Shown here: piece by piece, positions 38,776-50,500 of the stretch
Layout of the letters: each line of letters starts with the position of its first letter
How positions within the stretch are numbered: the first letter of the stretch is position 1
Assembly (NCBI RefSeq): GCF_003590095.1
Contig: NC_039493.1
Span: 7,254,001 to 7,318,000 of the forward strand
DNA length: 64,000 nt
Origin: Trichoplusia ni
Taxonomy: Eukaryota > Arthropoda > Insecta > Lepidoptera > Noctuidae
Direction: 5' to 3'
The notes under the pieces: model-generated
What the model saw: only the letters and a program-made list of their open reading frames with translations
The model's database searches: none
Told to the model about the DNA's origin: nothing
Position numbers and translations under genes: made by a program

Positions 38776-41700
38776 CTAATTACTTTTGGTAGCATCGGTA
38801 CCGGTCGATTTTTGGTCCCAAACGCCAACTTCTGAAAGTAAATCCTGTTTGGATTCAAAATACTCCTTGTACCACATAATATGGTCTTTTTTCTCCTTGA
38901 CGGTGTAGAAAGCGTTCTTAGAGAGACCGACGCAGACGAGCTCCATGAAATGCCTGATGGGACCTTTCTTAGGGCACCAGCCTTCGAGGTGCGCGTCAAG
39001 GAATATGTGCTCGGAGAAGTGAACGGATTGCTCCTCTTCTAGGCCTAGAAAACAAAATGATAGACTTGTATATTCTTGTAATAAGAGCAAGAATTTGTGT
39101 TCCAATAACACTAAAATTATTGATTGTTCTGTATCAGCGCATCTACACATGCCGCCGGGTATGCCCCGGTTGTCAAGCTGCCTTGCGAATTTTGATGTTC
39201 CTTTCCGCATTCTCTCCAAAAACACTTCTAAGTTCGCGTTATTAAAGGTCATACGGACTACGGCCGCAGTTTTACGATGCTTTTTTTACAGAGAGTCTCA
39301 TGTTGGAAGTGGCTTACAGAATAAAATTAAGATAACTGGTTCTAAATAAAAATATGAATAAACTTGTCACATAACCTATTACATGATTACAACAATGTAG
39401 CTCACCTTGCTCGTTATCAATAGGGAATTTCCAGATCTTTCCCTGTTCAGTCCAAAGCACCATCTTCTGGAAGTAGTTGGCGGGCGGCTGCAGCGTGGCC
39501 AGCGTCAGCTCGCGCTCTTTCAGGGTCTCCCACACGTCCAGTTTTGTACCATAGTTTTGTTCAGTGGAAGCCTTGAATATGCCAAGAGGCTCGCCGCTGA
39601 ATACGTCTACTGTGGTTATCTGTTGTGGTGTTATGGACCTAAAAAGATAATAAATAAGCTCTTTAAATATTAAAAACTATATTTGGTGTGTTGAGTTTAT
39701 TTTTAGTCTTCAAGTTCTAACATCCCACTTTCATATAATGATGACTGGTTTTATATGGAAGTTACATTGCTCACCAAAAGCGGAAGCAAAATTTTGGCTT
39801 GGGTCCAAATTTTGGACAGCTTGCTTAAACACGTAGAATTATAAATCTGTCTCAAAAAAAAAATCAGCTTTTATGCAAATTCCTTTTTAATAAACCAGTA
39901 GTTGCCTAATGAGCATATTTGCGTAAACCACATTTTCGCGAAAACTGGTTTTGCTGTGAAACCCCCCCCCCCTCTCATACAGGGATTAAATTTTGTATAG
40001 TTGGAGCCTTTGAGGATGAATGCCATCAATCAATTGGGAACAATAAAGCAATAAAAATATCGTTAGTTTCGGAAGACGTAACTTAATATTATAACTTACG
40101 TCTTCCTCTTTGTATCGGCCGCCTTGCTTCGTGTGTCTTCACTCCTGGCCTTCCTCTGTGAGTAGCGAGTCTGCTGTGTTTCTGCCTTCGCCTTGTTGAC
40201 CATGCGTTTAACCTGCTGGCCTCTGGTCTCCTTCTGACTATCATCTGGTTCTTTAGTGCGATCTATCTTCATACCTACTAGGAGATCACTGGAAAAGGGA
40301 AAAATAAGTAATTTTAGATCTTAAAATAGCCTTTTTTTTGGTAATGTGGGGGAATTCTCATGGACACCCACTCCCTCGGGAGAGGAAATGGGTAGTGCTG
40401 ACCTTGCTCTTACTGACTAAGCCTGAACCGCCGTGCTACGTCATCCGCGTTTTTGTGTTGGTGTATGGCATTGCATTGCAATCCTTCATACACCTTAAAA
40501 TAGCCTTGCTTATGTTAATATAATTGTTAAAATGTTATAATGTCATGACAGGATTAAAGCACAATATACAGAAATTAACACAAGATTTTTGGTTCAACTA
40601 GACAAAATTGAAATCTTATTGTTGAATTGATTTGACTATTACAAGATTCCTAAATATTAAAATGTAGTTCAAAATACTAGGTAGTTTTTGAAGTCTATGA
40701 CAAATGATATATTTCCACTTAAAAAGTTTCCAGGGCAACCCTCATGTACACCTACCTCCCGGGAGACGGAAGTGGGTAGTCTCAAACCTGACTAAACCCA
40801 AATTGTCCTCTTTACCCCCACATATTCCGCATAGAATATGGGTTGTTACAAAAACTTAATATCATTGTTAAGTGTTATCTGACTTTCTTCAGTATTTACC
40901 TCAGGTTGGTAGAAGACTGGTTGATCTTGCCCAGCACTCGGGACAGAAGCTCAGCCTCTGTCTGCTTCACATCACCTCCAAGAGCCTGAGCTACATCGCT
41001 TGCTGCTTTAGTAATGCTCTCCTCTGCAACATAAAGATTTATTGGATTAGGATCTAAAAAAATAATAACCACATCAATTTTGATATTAGCAGAACTGGGA
41101 GCCTAGAAAATGCTTATGGGACACCATGAAAGACATTGGTTATTCATGACAGTAGGATGGTCTTCAAGTCGCATTCCACTAACAAGTGTGGAACAATTTA
41201 CCTGCCAATGTAAAACAGTAACAATACAGTTTTCATTAAGGACAATAGTGAGATCTTTTTGGTTTCTGATAATAGTTATTTGTCCATCATAAAGTGATTA
41301 CAGGACGATAGAATGGTCTTTCACTTATTAAGATAATCATCAACAAAAATAAAGTTTTTACCCTTGTCTCTACAGTAACAAGGATTACATAAAAGCAGAC
41401 CTATTTTCTCAGTGGTGACTTCAACCTCATCTCTTTTACGTCTTCTAGGTATCACGGGAGCTGTTGCGAACTGATCCTTGTATTCACTTTCTTTTATTTT
41501 AGGTTCAGCCATCATTAGCTTGAGTAGTTCTTGAATCTTTTCAGTAGACGCTTTCTCTGATGCCTTTTGAGGCGTTTCAGACGCTGGTTTTGATTCTGGT
41601 ACTTTTCCATCATTATCTGACGGTTTGTCAGCTAAATATCTGACTATAGGACGTAAATCTCTTCTAAATCTTAGCCTGGAATCAAATATTCGGGAATGAA

Positions 41701-42123
41701 TGTAGTATTAAGGTAGAATTTAAAAGAATAGTCGGTAAAATTATGTAAGCCTTAAAAAATAATACATTTGATTATTATTCATAATATTTTATTATTACCT
41801 GGTAAGCATAATTATTATTCACACAATTATTTTAAAATTGAAAATATTATACACTTTCAATAAACACAATGTTTGAGGTTATAAACGTTTCGTTTCACAG
41901 AAAATGACATTAGGTCATTTTCGTTCGTAAAACTCACTAACGTTATTTTCACGTAAAATGGAACGTAAGATTTTTTCTTCAAATCCTTTTTCTGTACTTA
42001 TTTGAGTTATTACCTACCCTAGTAGGTAATTTACGCGAAATGCATACGTTAGTTTGTATAGTAACACCCTTAAGCTGTAATTTACTACTCAAAGTACCTA
42101 TAGTTTTTCTTCCTGCGAAACAT
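38776..42123 (-). CDS. mRpS31: Mitochondrial small ribosomal subunit protein mS31 (MRPS31)
   Basis: Exons in coding order: (start region) 42123-42098, 41675-41401, 41023-40900, 40288-40100, 39638-39406, 39044-38776. From the ATG at 42123 this gives 371 aa. The protein is a structural component of the mitochondrial small ribosomal subunit, acting in the matrix. The C-terminal third is diagnostic: WTEQGKIWKFPIDNEQG, then EEEQSVHFSEHIFLD, GPIRHFMELVCVGLSKN and VKEKKDHIMWYKEYF, which match the conserved MRPS31 block. The N-terminal part is basic and low-complexity, as is usual. The donor after the 41675-41401 exon is weak (GTCTGC), but the join keeps frame. The start is doubtful: the first exon extends in frame to 42125 and joins an upstream coding-like exon at 42475-42361, which would give about 410 aa with a better presequence (human 395 aa). 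Confidence 0.85.
39962..39972. repeat. Poly-C run
   Basis: An uninterrupted run of about eleven C in an AT-rich mRpS31 intron (39639-40099). It is a possible length polymorphism or assembly-sensitive site. Confidence 0.7.
40335..40500 (+). repeat. SINE-like repeat in an mRpS31 intron
   Basis: Contains CCCACTCCCTCGGGAGAGG, AAATGGGTAGTGCTGACC and TCTTACTGACTAAGCCTGAA, followed by CGTGCTACGTCATCCGCG. It has the same layout as the noctuid-type SINE family and is related to the copy at 40730. Confidence 0.55.
40730..40835 (+). repeat. Second SINE-like repeat in the same intron
   Basis: GGCAACCCTCATGTACACC, CCTCCCGGGAGACGGAAGTG and GGTAGTCTCAAACCTGACT parallel the copy 390 bases upstream in order and spacing, but are more diverged. 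Confidence 0.5.
41900..41922. repeat. 9-bp inverted repeat
   Basis: GAAAATGAC (41900-41908) and GTCATTTTC (41914-41922) around a five-base loop, in the mRpS31 intron between the microexon and the 41675 exon. Function unknown. Confidence 0.6.
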
Positions 42124-42360
42124 ACCTGTCTCTTACTTATAAACTAAGATGATAAGACTAATAAGACTAAGATATAAGTATGATGTTAGTTTAATTTTCT
42201 GCACCACTCTCATAATAAAATTATTCAGAATGATTTAATTTGTTTCTACGGGTCTTTAACTCAAGGCTCTATTATTATTCACCAACTATGTGAAATAATG
42301 TAAAAATATATTAATATCAAGAATATGTTGTGACGGTCCAATCGCTGGGGAGTTCCTTAC

Positions 42361-42475
42361 GCTGTCTAACTTCTGCCACTTCATAACTTTTAAAACTAGA
42401 ACGCGGTAAAGCGTTAGTTAGGGACGTACGGCATTGTGTACGTTTAATAATATAGTTTGTATAGACGACCTTCAG
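42361..42475 (-). other. Upstream coding-like exon of mRpS31, no ATG
   Basis: An open frame on the minus strand (open from a TAG at about 42514 to the donor C|GTAAGG at 42360) encodes a basic stretch with no acidic residue for its first ~30 codons, including KRTQCRTSLTNALPRSSFKS. This is the composition expected of a mitochondrial presequence. Its phase-1 donor joins the 28-nt exon 42125-42098 (acceptor AGACAG), whose phase-2 donor fits the 41675 exon exactly. The only start-like codons near its beginning are ATA (42478-42476) and CTG (42475-42473). Either a non-AUG start, a missing upstream exon, or an ATG lost by mutation or error would explain it. Confidence 0.45.
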
Positions 42476-42550
42476 TATAGACTTTACTCTGCTTTGATGG
42501 TAGGTTGGGAAAGACTATAAAATAAACCACTGTTTCATTTGTAAGGCACA

Positions 42551-42556
42551 TTTATT
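42551..42556 (-). promoter_or_regulatory. Candidate poly(A) signal of the TNF-ligand gene
   Basis: AATAAA on the minus strand, just upstream of the likely mRpS31 transcription start. If used, the TNF-ligand 3' UTR is about 1.95 kb and the two genes nearly touch. Confidence 0.35.
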
Positions 42557-44513
42557 GTGGACGGGAGTTAACTCCAAAAAATATTATTATAAACATACAG
42601 AAATACACATAGTATTTCAAATAACTTTAAGTAGACATTAATAACTGTACAATCAAATTTCCAAGAATCGTACAAAATAAATTTTATTACTAAAGATATC
42701 ACATTTTTCAATAAAAAGGACTTATGACTAAATAACTACGCAATGTAACTAATCGTGTTTTGTTTTAATAATGATATTTAGTTGGTGTCATTGTTGTGGC
42801 ACGTATTGCAAATGTGTGAGTACTACTTAACTAGTCTACTATTGTTGCACCCTTATTAACTATTTGACAAAATCAAAATCTCAATTTTCTATATTTAGTC
42901 AGTAATTGACACACACTTGTAAATTCTTATTATCTATTTTAATCGGCAGTTTAGAGCTTAGAGCAATGGAAGACAATTTTTACTCTAATCAGACTAGTTT
43001 TCATGTAATTTTCTACACTGAAAATTTAGTTGACTGACTGACAACTATGGTAATCGGACAATGTTATGATTACTTTTATTTATAGTTTTTGTCCTACCTT
43101 TCTCTTAATTTTTTTTTTTGAAGAAATGGTTGTAAGTGTATGAATACAGGTATTGAAACTAGTTCAATATTGTAATAAATAGCAGCAATATTAATTATGT
43201 ACTAACATGGTATAAATAATATAATTATATAGCAGTGTGCTTTACTAAACAGTTTGCAAGTGGTGCCAATTGACATTAACAAACAAAGAGGTTTCATTAA
43301 AATATGGTGACTGCATATTCTTTGTTGTCTATGCTAATAACAACACCGCCCTGCATTATATCCCGGCTAACTTTTTAATATATTATGAATGTGAACACAC
43401 TCGAAAATAATTTGCACCATTTGAATTTTTACAGGGACTCGATTTTTACTGTTTATGAGAAAATACAAAAAACTGAACTGACAGAATATTGCTATAAACA
43501 CTATGGCAGTAACACATCTTGCATTAAATGGCCAAATTATCTGTTAATTTGGTCACTATGATAACAAGTGATATTGGCAGAACAAAACGAAATAACTAAA
43601 AAAACATTCAAGTCCAAAACTTCTTAAAAATACTAAATAATGGTAAGAAGAATACACTAACTTAGTACTCATATCGTGTAGTATTAATATTGCATAGAAA
43701 CCTTATCTAAATTGTATAATTACATGTACACATAAAAATATGAGTCAATGCAAAAAGTGCTCTTGAGCAATCGTTTTAAGTAGTTTACATCACTACAATA
43801 TTTATCCAACTTATCATTAATATGTACAACATCTTATAGATACACTGTCATTATAACCGAGAAATAAACATTTGTCATTTTTAACACAATAATTTGGTAC
43901 AAAATGTGGGATAATTCTTACCAATTAGGAGATCAAAAACACTGGTAATTGGTATATATACGTAATCGAACCCGTACTGAATTGAATGAAGAAATTCGAC
44001 TCGGGATTATACATCAATATTATGAATGTACAGAATACACATTTATGTGATGTGTCCGTAATCAATTCATTATGTACATATGGCACGCGCGATCACCTAA
44101 ATATTGAAACTTTTGTTTCGTAAGCCTACCATCCCCTTGTTACTTGTGTAATAAGGACCCTATCACATTGTAGCACCAATCCTCTCACTGGCAGTGTTGT
44201 CGCCGGCCCCGCACCGTACGTGATAGCCATGCTAACAGTTACTAAACAGACAGTTATTGGTCCGCACTCGATCTAGAGACCTTTGTTTCGCTTTTAAACC
44301 TATAACTACAAATTCTTGAATTACAGGAAATGTACGATTATCGTAAAATTGTTTTTGCTTGCTATATTCCAGGAAACAAATAACAAAATACGGTCTTATA
44401 ACGACTGACCTTATTTTCGTATATCATTGACCACACTGTCTCGGTTTTCACCGCGCTTGACTCACAGTGCGGGGCGTCACACCGTTTTATAAACTTAACT
44501 AATTCACAGCCTA

Positions 44514-47500
44514 TTAGGAACTAAGTTTCACGAAGCCGAAGTAACTGTACCCTGGTCTGAGCCACACCGTTCTGTTGGGTTCTCTCTGCGCGATGTTCAC
44601 GATGTCTCCTTTGTAAAGTCTTGCTACTGTCTGCACTGAGCAGGACATTTGGGATTTGTTCAGTGGTCGCTTGCTGGCGTCGTCGCCGGTCGCGCACGTG
44701 GTGAGCAGACGAGGCTCCTTGCCAGCTTGTCGCGCCCATATGAAGTAGCAGTTTGGAGACTGGGTTAGGTAGACAACCTGTAAAGGATTAGGTGTTATTA
44801 GTAGTTGTAGTGGGGCAGTTGTAAATCGGATGAAACTTCTTAAACTAGTTTTAATCAAGTGTTGATGGGTTTTGATACTATTTGCGGCTTGTTCACTGCG
44901 TAGGTATTATGGTCGGCTATTAACACGGTCGAATTCGTAGGCTCAACCCGTGCGTAATTTATGTCTGAGTAGTCCAAGGGTATAAACCGTTCGTATACCA
45001 AGCAATAATTTAGCTGCCTACATACATTTTATTGTTTTCTACATAAATTACTTTACATGTGCATAGTCATGACACAGACGTAGTCGCAAGTTGTGCGACA
45101 GATACTTCTCATTATAGAGCCTTTATTAAATTAATATAAAGTACTTCTGTCAAAAACGACGTTGTAATTTAAAGATAAAACAAATACTCAATGGAAACGT
45201 TTTAATGACATATTTACTATGCAATTAAAACAAAAAACCCGATTTCTATTGACTTGCAGTTGTGAAATTATTTTTATTTTGTTTTAAAAACAACTACTTA
45301 CTAAAGGTATACTATTTTATTAATAGGTTACTATATTATTTTACCTTTTTTATAAGGAACATGTTTAACTACATTATTACTTGTTTGATACGTCTTTGTA
45401 TCGGCTTTGCAACAGTGAATCACCATCTTGTAATGTAAGACCGCAGTTCGCAAACGACAGCTGCATAATTGGGACCTTCTAACGCAGTTGTTACATAATA
45501 TCTTATATTTATTTGTTATACGGTGAGTTTGAGATACGTCATTCTTCAAGCAAGAAGAAATGACGGTGATAATTGTTACCGATGGGAATGGTACTAAACG
45601 AAATACAATAAAAACAAATTCGCCTTGTTTACATTTCGAAACCTGTTTGAAGGATTCATTGAACCTAAGTTAGTATTTTCCTTGTCTGACGTACTATGTA
45701 ACGTTTTCTGACATAATAAGCGTGAGTGTGATTAATGTTTAAAATGTTTTTAAAGCATACAGGGATATAATCTAAAAAGAAATATTTAAACAGGCCGCGA
45801 TCATATTTCGTATACTTACCCTTAAGTACATTGAAAGCTGTGATTTATAGTTAACAATATGTTTAAACACAATTACAATTCTCACAAAAAAAGATACTTC
45901 GAAACATGAAACTTCATTTTGAGCTATTCAAAATTCGAATAGAACCTTTTTTCTGAATAGATCTTTAGATCACGATAAAGATTAAAATTATTTCCCGTTT
46001 TTTTAACATGGCCGTGGTCTGTTTCAATACTTCGTGCTCATGTTATAATAACAAATGTTTATAAGGACGTACCTGTGCATATACCAGGTAGAGACCACCT
46101 TCCTTGATGGTGACGTAGTTGCTGGTCAGCTCAATCTTGTCCTCACTGTTCTTCGAGGACACCTCCTCATCGCGCACCCAAGGACCCATTATCGCTGAGG
46201 ACAAAGATAAATACTCATAAATATAAGCAACAATTAGTATTTGGAGCAGCATGGCGGACTAAGAATCTAGTGGAGAGATATGGGCTGGCAACAATTTTAT
46301 TTATAAAAAGAAAAGCGTCCTTAACACATACGTACGAAAATATGATATTTAAATTCACTTCAGAAAGAAGTTTAGATAGAATAATAAATAATAGGGGTAT
46401 TTAGCTGCCTTTGATGCCTACATAAGCTTAAGAAAAACTATTTTAGCAGTTTTGCCCAGAATATATTTTGGTAAGATACCTTAAGCTTTGATAAATTAAT
46501 TCTGTTTCAAAAATGGTTTAGGACTTATTATGGACCTGATGAATAATCCCTAACATAGCCTACATGTGAGAATTATAACATACATGAACATTGTAAAGAG
46601 CAAAAAGCATATAAACCCTTACACGCCCTACATGTTGGTTATATAATGCATGGACATTTTAAGGTGCTAATGGATTTAAAACATTCCTTTATAACTTGAA
46701 CACTTTTTACACTTAGTCATAACCATTTTACCGCGAATGCCCAAACATTCGTCCCCAGTCATCGACTGGCCAAATTCTTCCGAGAGGCCATTCAGATACT
46801 TTAAGAAAACAATCCGAAAAAGAAAACAAAGAAAACGATTTTTTTATTCGTTTTTAAAGGAAGAAGGTCATTGAATTTTTAGCTTTAGTTATATGAGAAC
46901 GTTTCGTTTGTTTATTTTAAAAATTCAAACTTAAACATGAAGCTTTTCTGGATTTTTAACATTTGGACTTTTTAATATTTGAATGTACTTCAATGACCAA
47001 CGATGAACCATCTCATTTAGGTAAAATGTTTGTTAGACATATTGATCTTAACGATAGATGTTTTAGTAGCCATTAATAATGTTATTTTACCGACTTCTGA
47101 AAAGCTTTTAAAGCTTTGCAATATACATGTTACATACTTATTAAAACTGAGATAAATTAATATTTTCTACATTCTAATCCACCTTGCCTTTAGGCAGTTG
47201 ACGAAATAAAATTAAAACGTCCTTGCCAAAAGGTAATTAGTGAGAACGAAATTTAGTTTAAATCAAACAAAATATTAATTACCACCCACTGTGTAAACGA
47301 ACGAACCAAGTAATTTGAAGTTTAAATTAACTTAAAGTTATTTACATGATTACGTCTACCTAAAGCTATCTATTTGAGGCTTTTAACTTGTCTCTGCATA
47401 CTCCCACACGAAGCTTTTAAAGGCTTTTTACGATTTCCCCTTTTAGTTTAAATCACTTAAGGGCAGTATACTGTGCGGCCATAGAGTACGGCTGATATAA

Positions 47501-50500
47501 ATTGACCCGCCTGGAAAGAGCTGCAAAATATCGCCTTCTCTGTCGGTCATAATGAGGAGGTATATTTTGATCTCGCTCCAACAATATTTTATCTTTTTTT
47601 TTCGATTGGTCAGGATACATGGCCGGCGAGGTTCCCCGATTTATACAATTTGAACGCCTATAAAAGTTTTCCTGTTTTTAAATGTAATTGGGAATGTCGT
47701 TTTGATTGCAAATAAAAAGTAAAAATAGCCTGGATCTAACCTCATTATCTTGTTATTTGGTCTTACAATACCTACATTGCTTTAAGCTTACGCTTTGAGT
47801 GGGTCTCTCCTTATGATGATTAATTAAATTCTATGATTAATTAAATTAAATGTACTGAAGGTTTAAAAAAGTATTAAGAAATGAGGGCTTTGTTTATCAC
47901 TTTCTCAAAAACGTAAATGTTGAGGTTCCTTTATTATATGATTCAATTTATATTGATGACATAAGATTATTAGTAATGGCATTCTATTATTACTATATAA
48001 GTAAATTAATATCATCATCTAAGCAATAATTTATTGAAAGATCACGCATCAATATCGTGTATAAATTAATTTTCTATTACCGTCACGAAAGGCATGTCTA
48101 CACGAGTGTTAGTTTCCACAAGAAGTCGAGTGGTTTTGTTATTTTCTCAAAAATATTCCTTTTAATCTTATAAGAAAGATTTGATAAAAAAAGGAAGAAG
48201 GTAGGCTGAAAAATTACTATTAAAAATAAAAGGAAAGGGTCATCATTTTATCTAAACACTAGCTGTTGCCCGCGACTTCGTCCGCGTGGTTAGAAGATAT
48301 AAGTTATGATTTATACCTGCCCTGTTTTTCCACATTTTTCATTGTATAGTCGCTGCACTCGCTGCGTGATGGTATATAGCCTAAAGCCTTCCTCGATGAA
48401 TGGTTTATTCAAAACAAAAAGAATTTTTAAATTTGGACCATTAGTTCCTGAGATTAGCGCGTTCAAACAAACAAACAAACAAACTCTTCAGCTTTATATA
48501 TTAGTATAGATATAGATTAGTATAGAAGTATAGATTAGTTATAGAAGTATAGATATAGAAGTATAGATTAATTATAGAAGTATAGATAACAAGTAACTTT
48601 TTTTTCTCTTTTATGGCGTATATTATTTGCACATTTTCTTGCTGGCCTGTATGTACCCACGTTTCCCTAAATCTCTAGGTCAAAAAAGTATGCTTTAAAA
48701 AGTGCAAATTACTAAGTGCTACTTTCATCCTCTGTAGAATAAGTGAAATAACAAATAAGTATGTCAATCTGTAATAATAGTGCTTCAGATAACAATTTCC
48801 AATTATTGTGCTATCATAAGTCATGTACACATCATTGATAAGCTATCACATTTTAAATAAAACCCAGTAACATTTAATAAATGTTGTTACATTAAAAATG
48901 ATGCCGTAATATATTTTAGGCTGGTAATACAGCCGTGAGATAGAAAAAGTTTACCTAAATTACTTTAAGCTATGATATTATATGTCTTTGTTATAAGATA
49001 TTAATTATTAATGATAAGATTACCAATTAATTAAATAAATACATTAAGGGAAGTCCCTCTTTTACCGCAAAATGTTCATGTTCTGATTTTAACATACAAT
49101 GAACATCTAAATTTAACTCGACTTTATATTATATTAGACTCATGTTTTGGCGCGGGAAAACAAGAATTCGCCTTTAAATTGAATATTAGATTTTTTCGAA
49201 AGCGCAAAATAAATACGTCTGGTACTTATATCTTCGTTTAGAATCGAAAAAAATAACACTCAATATTCATTATTGTGTTTGCGTTGTTATTACTTAAATG
49301 TTTTTAAAGATACCATGATCCACAATCACTAAAACTGAAAGTGTGGTGTAGGTATAAAAAAAACACTATTTTAAAAAAGTTTTTCGAAGCAATCACATTA
49401 TTCATATTTATTATATTCAGCTTAGTTATTCCTTAACAAAGTTGAATAGACACTTGTATATTATGATAGCTTAGAATAAATATATTCTATAGAATCGTTA
49501 TCTTGAGAAGATATGAGACAGTTGAGATTTAAACATCACACAATACAAATACTGGCCTATTTGTAGCCAACACCCATGATGCAAGCTATTAAACATAAAT
49601 AACGAAAACCTTTCTAACAACAACCATGGAGGTTAGCAACCTCTCAAATTGGATATTGTGTTATTAACAGCCTGCCATCAATTGGTTAGCCACAATTAAT
49701 ACATGCAGATGAAACAAAAAGGAATTATCTAACATTGTCTGGATGCTTAATTATTATGAGCAGATTAATTATGACAAGACATCCCATATAAGTTGTAAGC
49801 CAACTCTTTACACATTGTAACTATGTCGGTCTGGCAGCATTTCAAACTTTTCACTGTTAACCTTATCTCCTCTACATAAAGATCAAAATAGTTTGTAGTC
49901 GATATGTACACAATGCAAATATCTAGGCATATCCTGTCTGTGACACATTCACATAAATTATCATTTTAATCACATATTTGCAATTGTATAACACAGAGCT
50001 TCTTTAATAAAACTAGCCAGTTTGCATTGTTTTTTAAATAGGCCGGACAGAAAAAAGAGATATTTAAATAAAGAAGACTGAAGGTTTTTAAAGCAAATTA
50101 AAAACAAACAATCTTTGCCTGCCAGCTCTACATAGTAACTATGATTAAGTTTGTTTCAATAAAGGATTGATTGTTGGACTGTTTGTCTATGTTCAGTATG
50201 AACAATTTTCTACTTATCTTACATTCATGCTCTTTTAGTGTATACTAATTTAAATCTTAACTCAGAACTACAAGAGCTATTTTCAGTCATCATAGATAAA
50301 TAACCCAGAATTATCTGTTTATAATTATTAGCTATAGATGTTATGTAATGAAGTAGCGGCCTTTATGTATTGTTAGTCATATGGTAGTAGTGGTTATTTA
50401 AATATTACTACATTTTTAAATTGTTGTTGTAACAGTTATCTGCCTATATCACCAGTAACATACTATTTGATAAGTGTGTTAGTGGGTATCATTTGTTTAT

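Larger units (their letters stand above)
42124..44513. other. Region between mRpS31 and the TNF-ligand gene
   Basis: About 1.9 kb next to 44513 is AT-rich and is probably the long 3' UTR of the TNF-ligand gene. A minus-strand AATAAA at 42556-42551 is a candidate poly(A) signal. Below it lie the promoter and first exon(s) of mRpS31. No independent gene was seen. Confidence 0.45.

Noticed and set aside
42361..42475. Separate small gene on the minus strand
   Set aside because: It has no ATG and its donor phase fits mRpS31 through the 28-nt exon; it is better treated as a candidate 5' part of that gene.
46043..46252. Possible independent start (MLLQILIV...) for a secreted TNF form
   Set aside because: The hydrophobic start is translated intron; the acceptor at 46195 joins the upstream exon in frame and gives a complete TNF domain.
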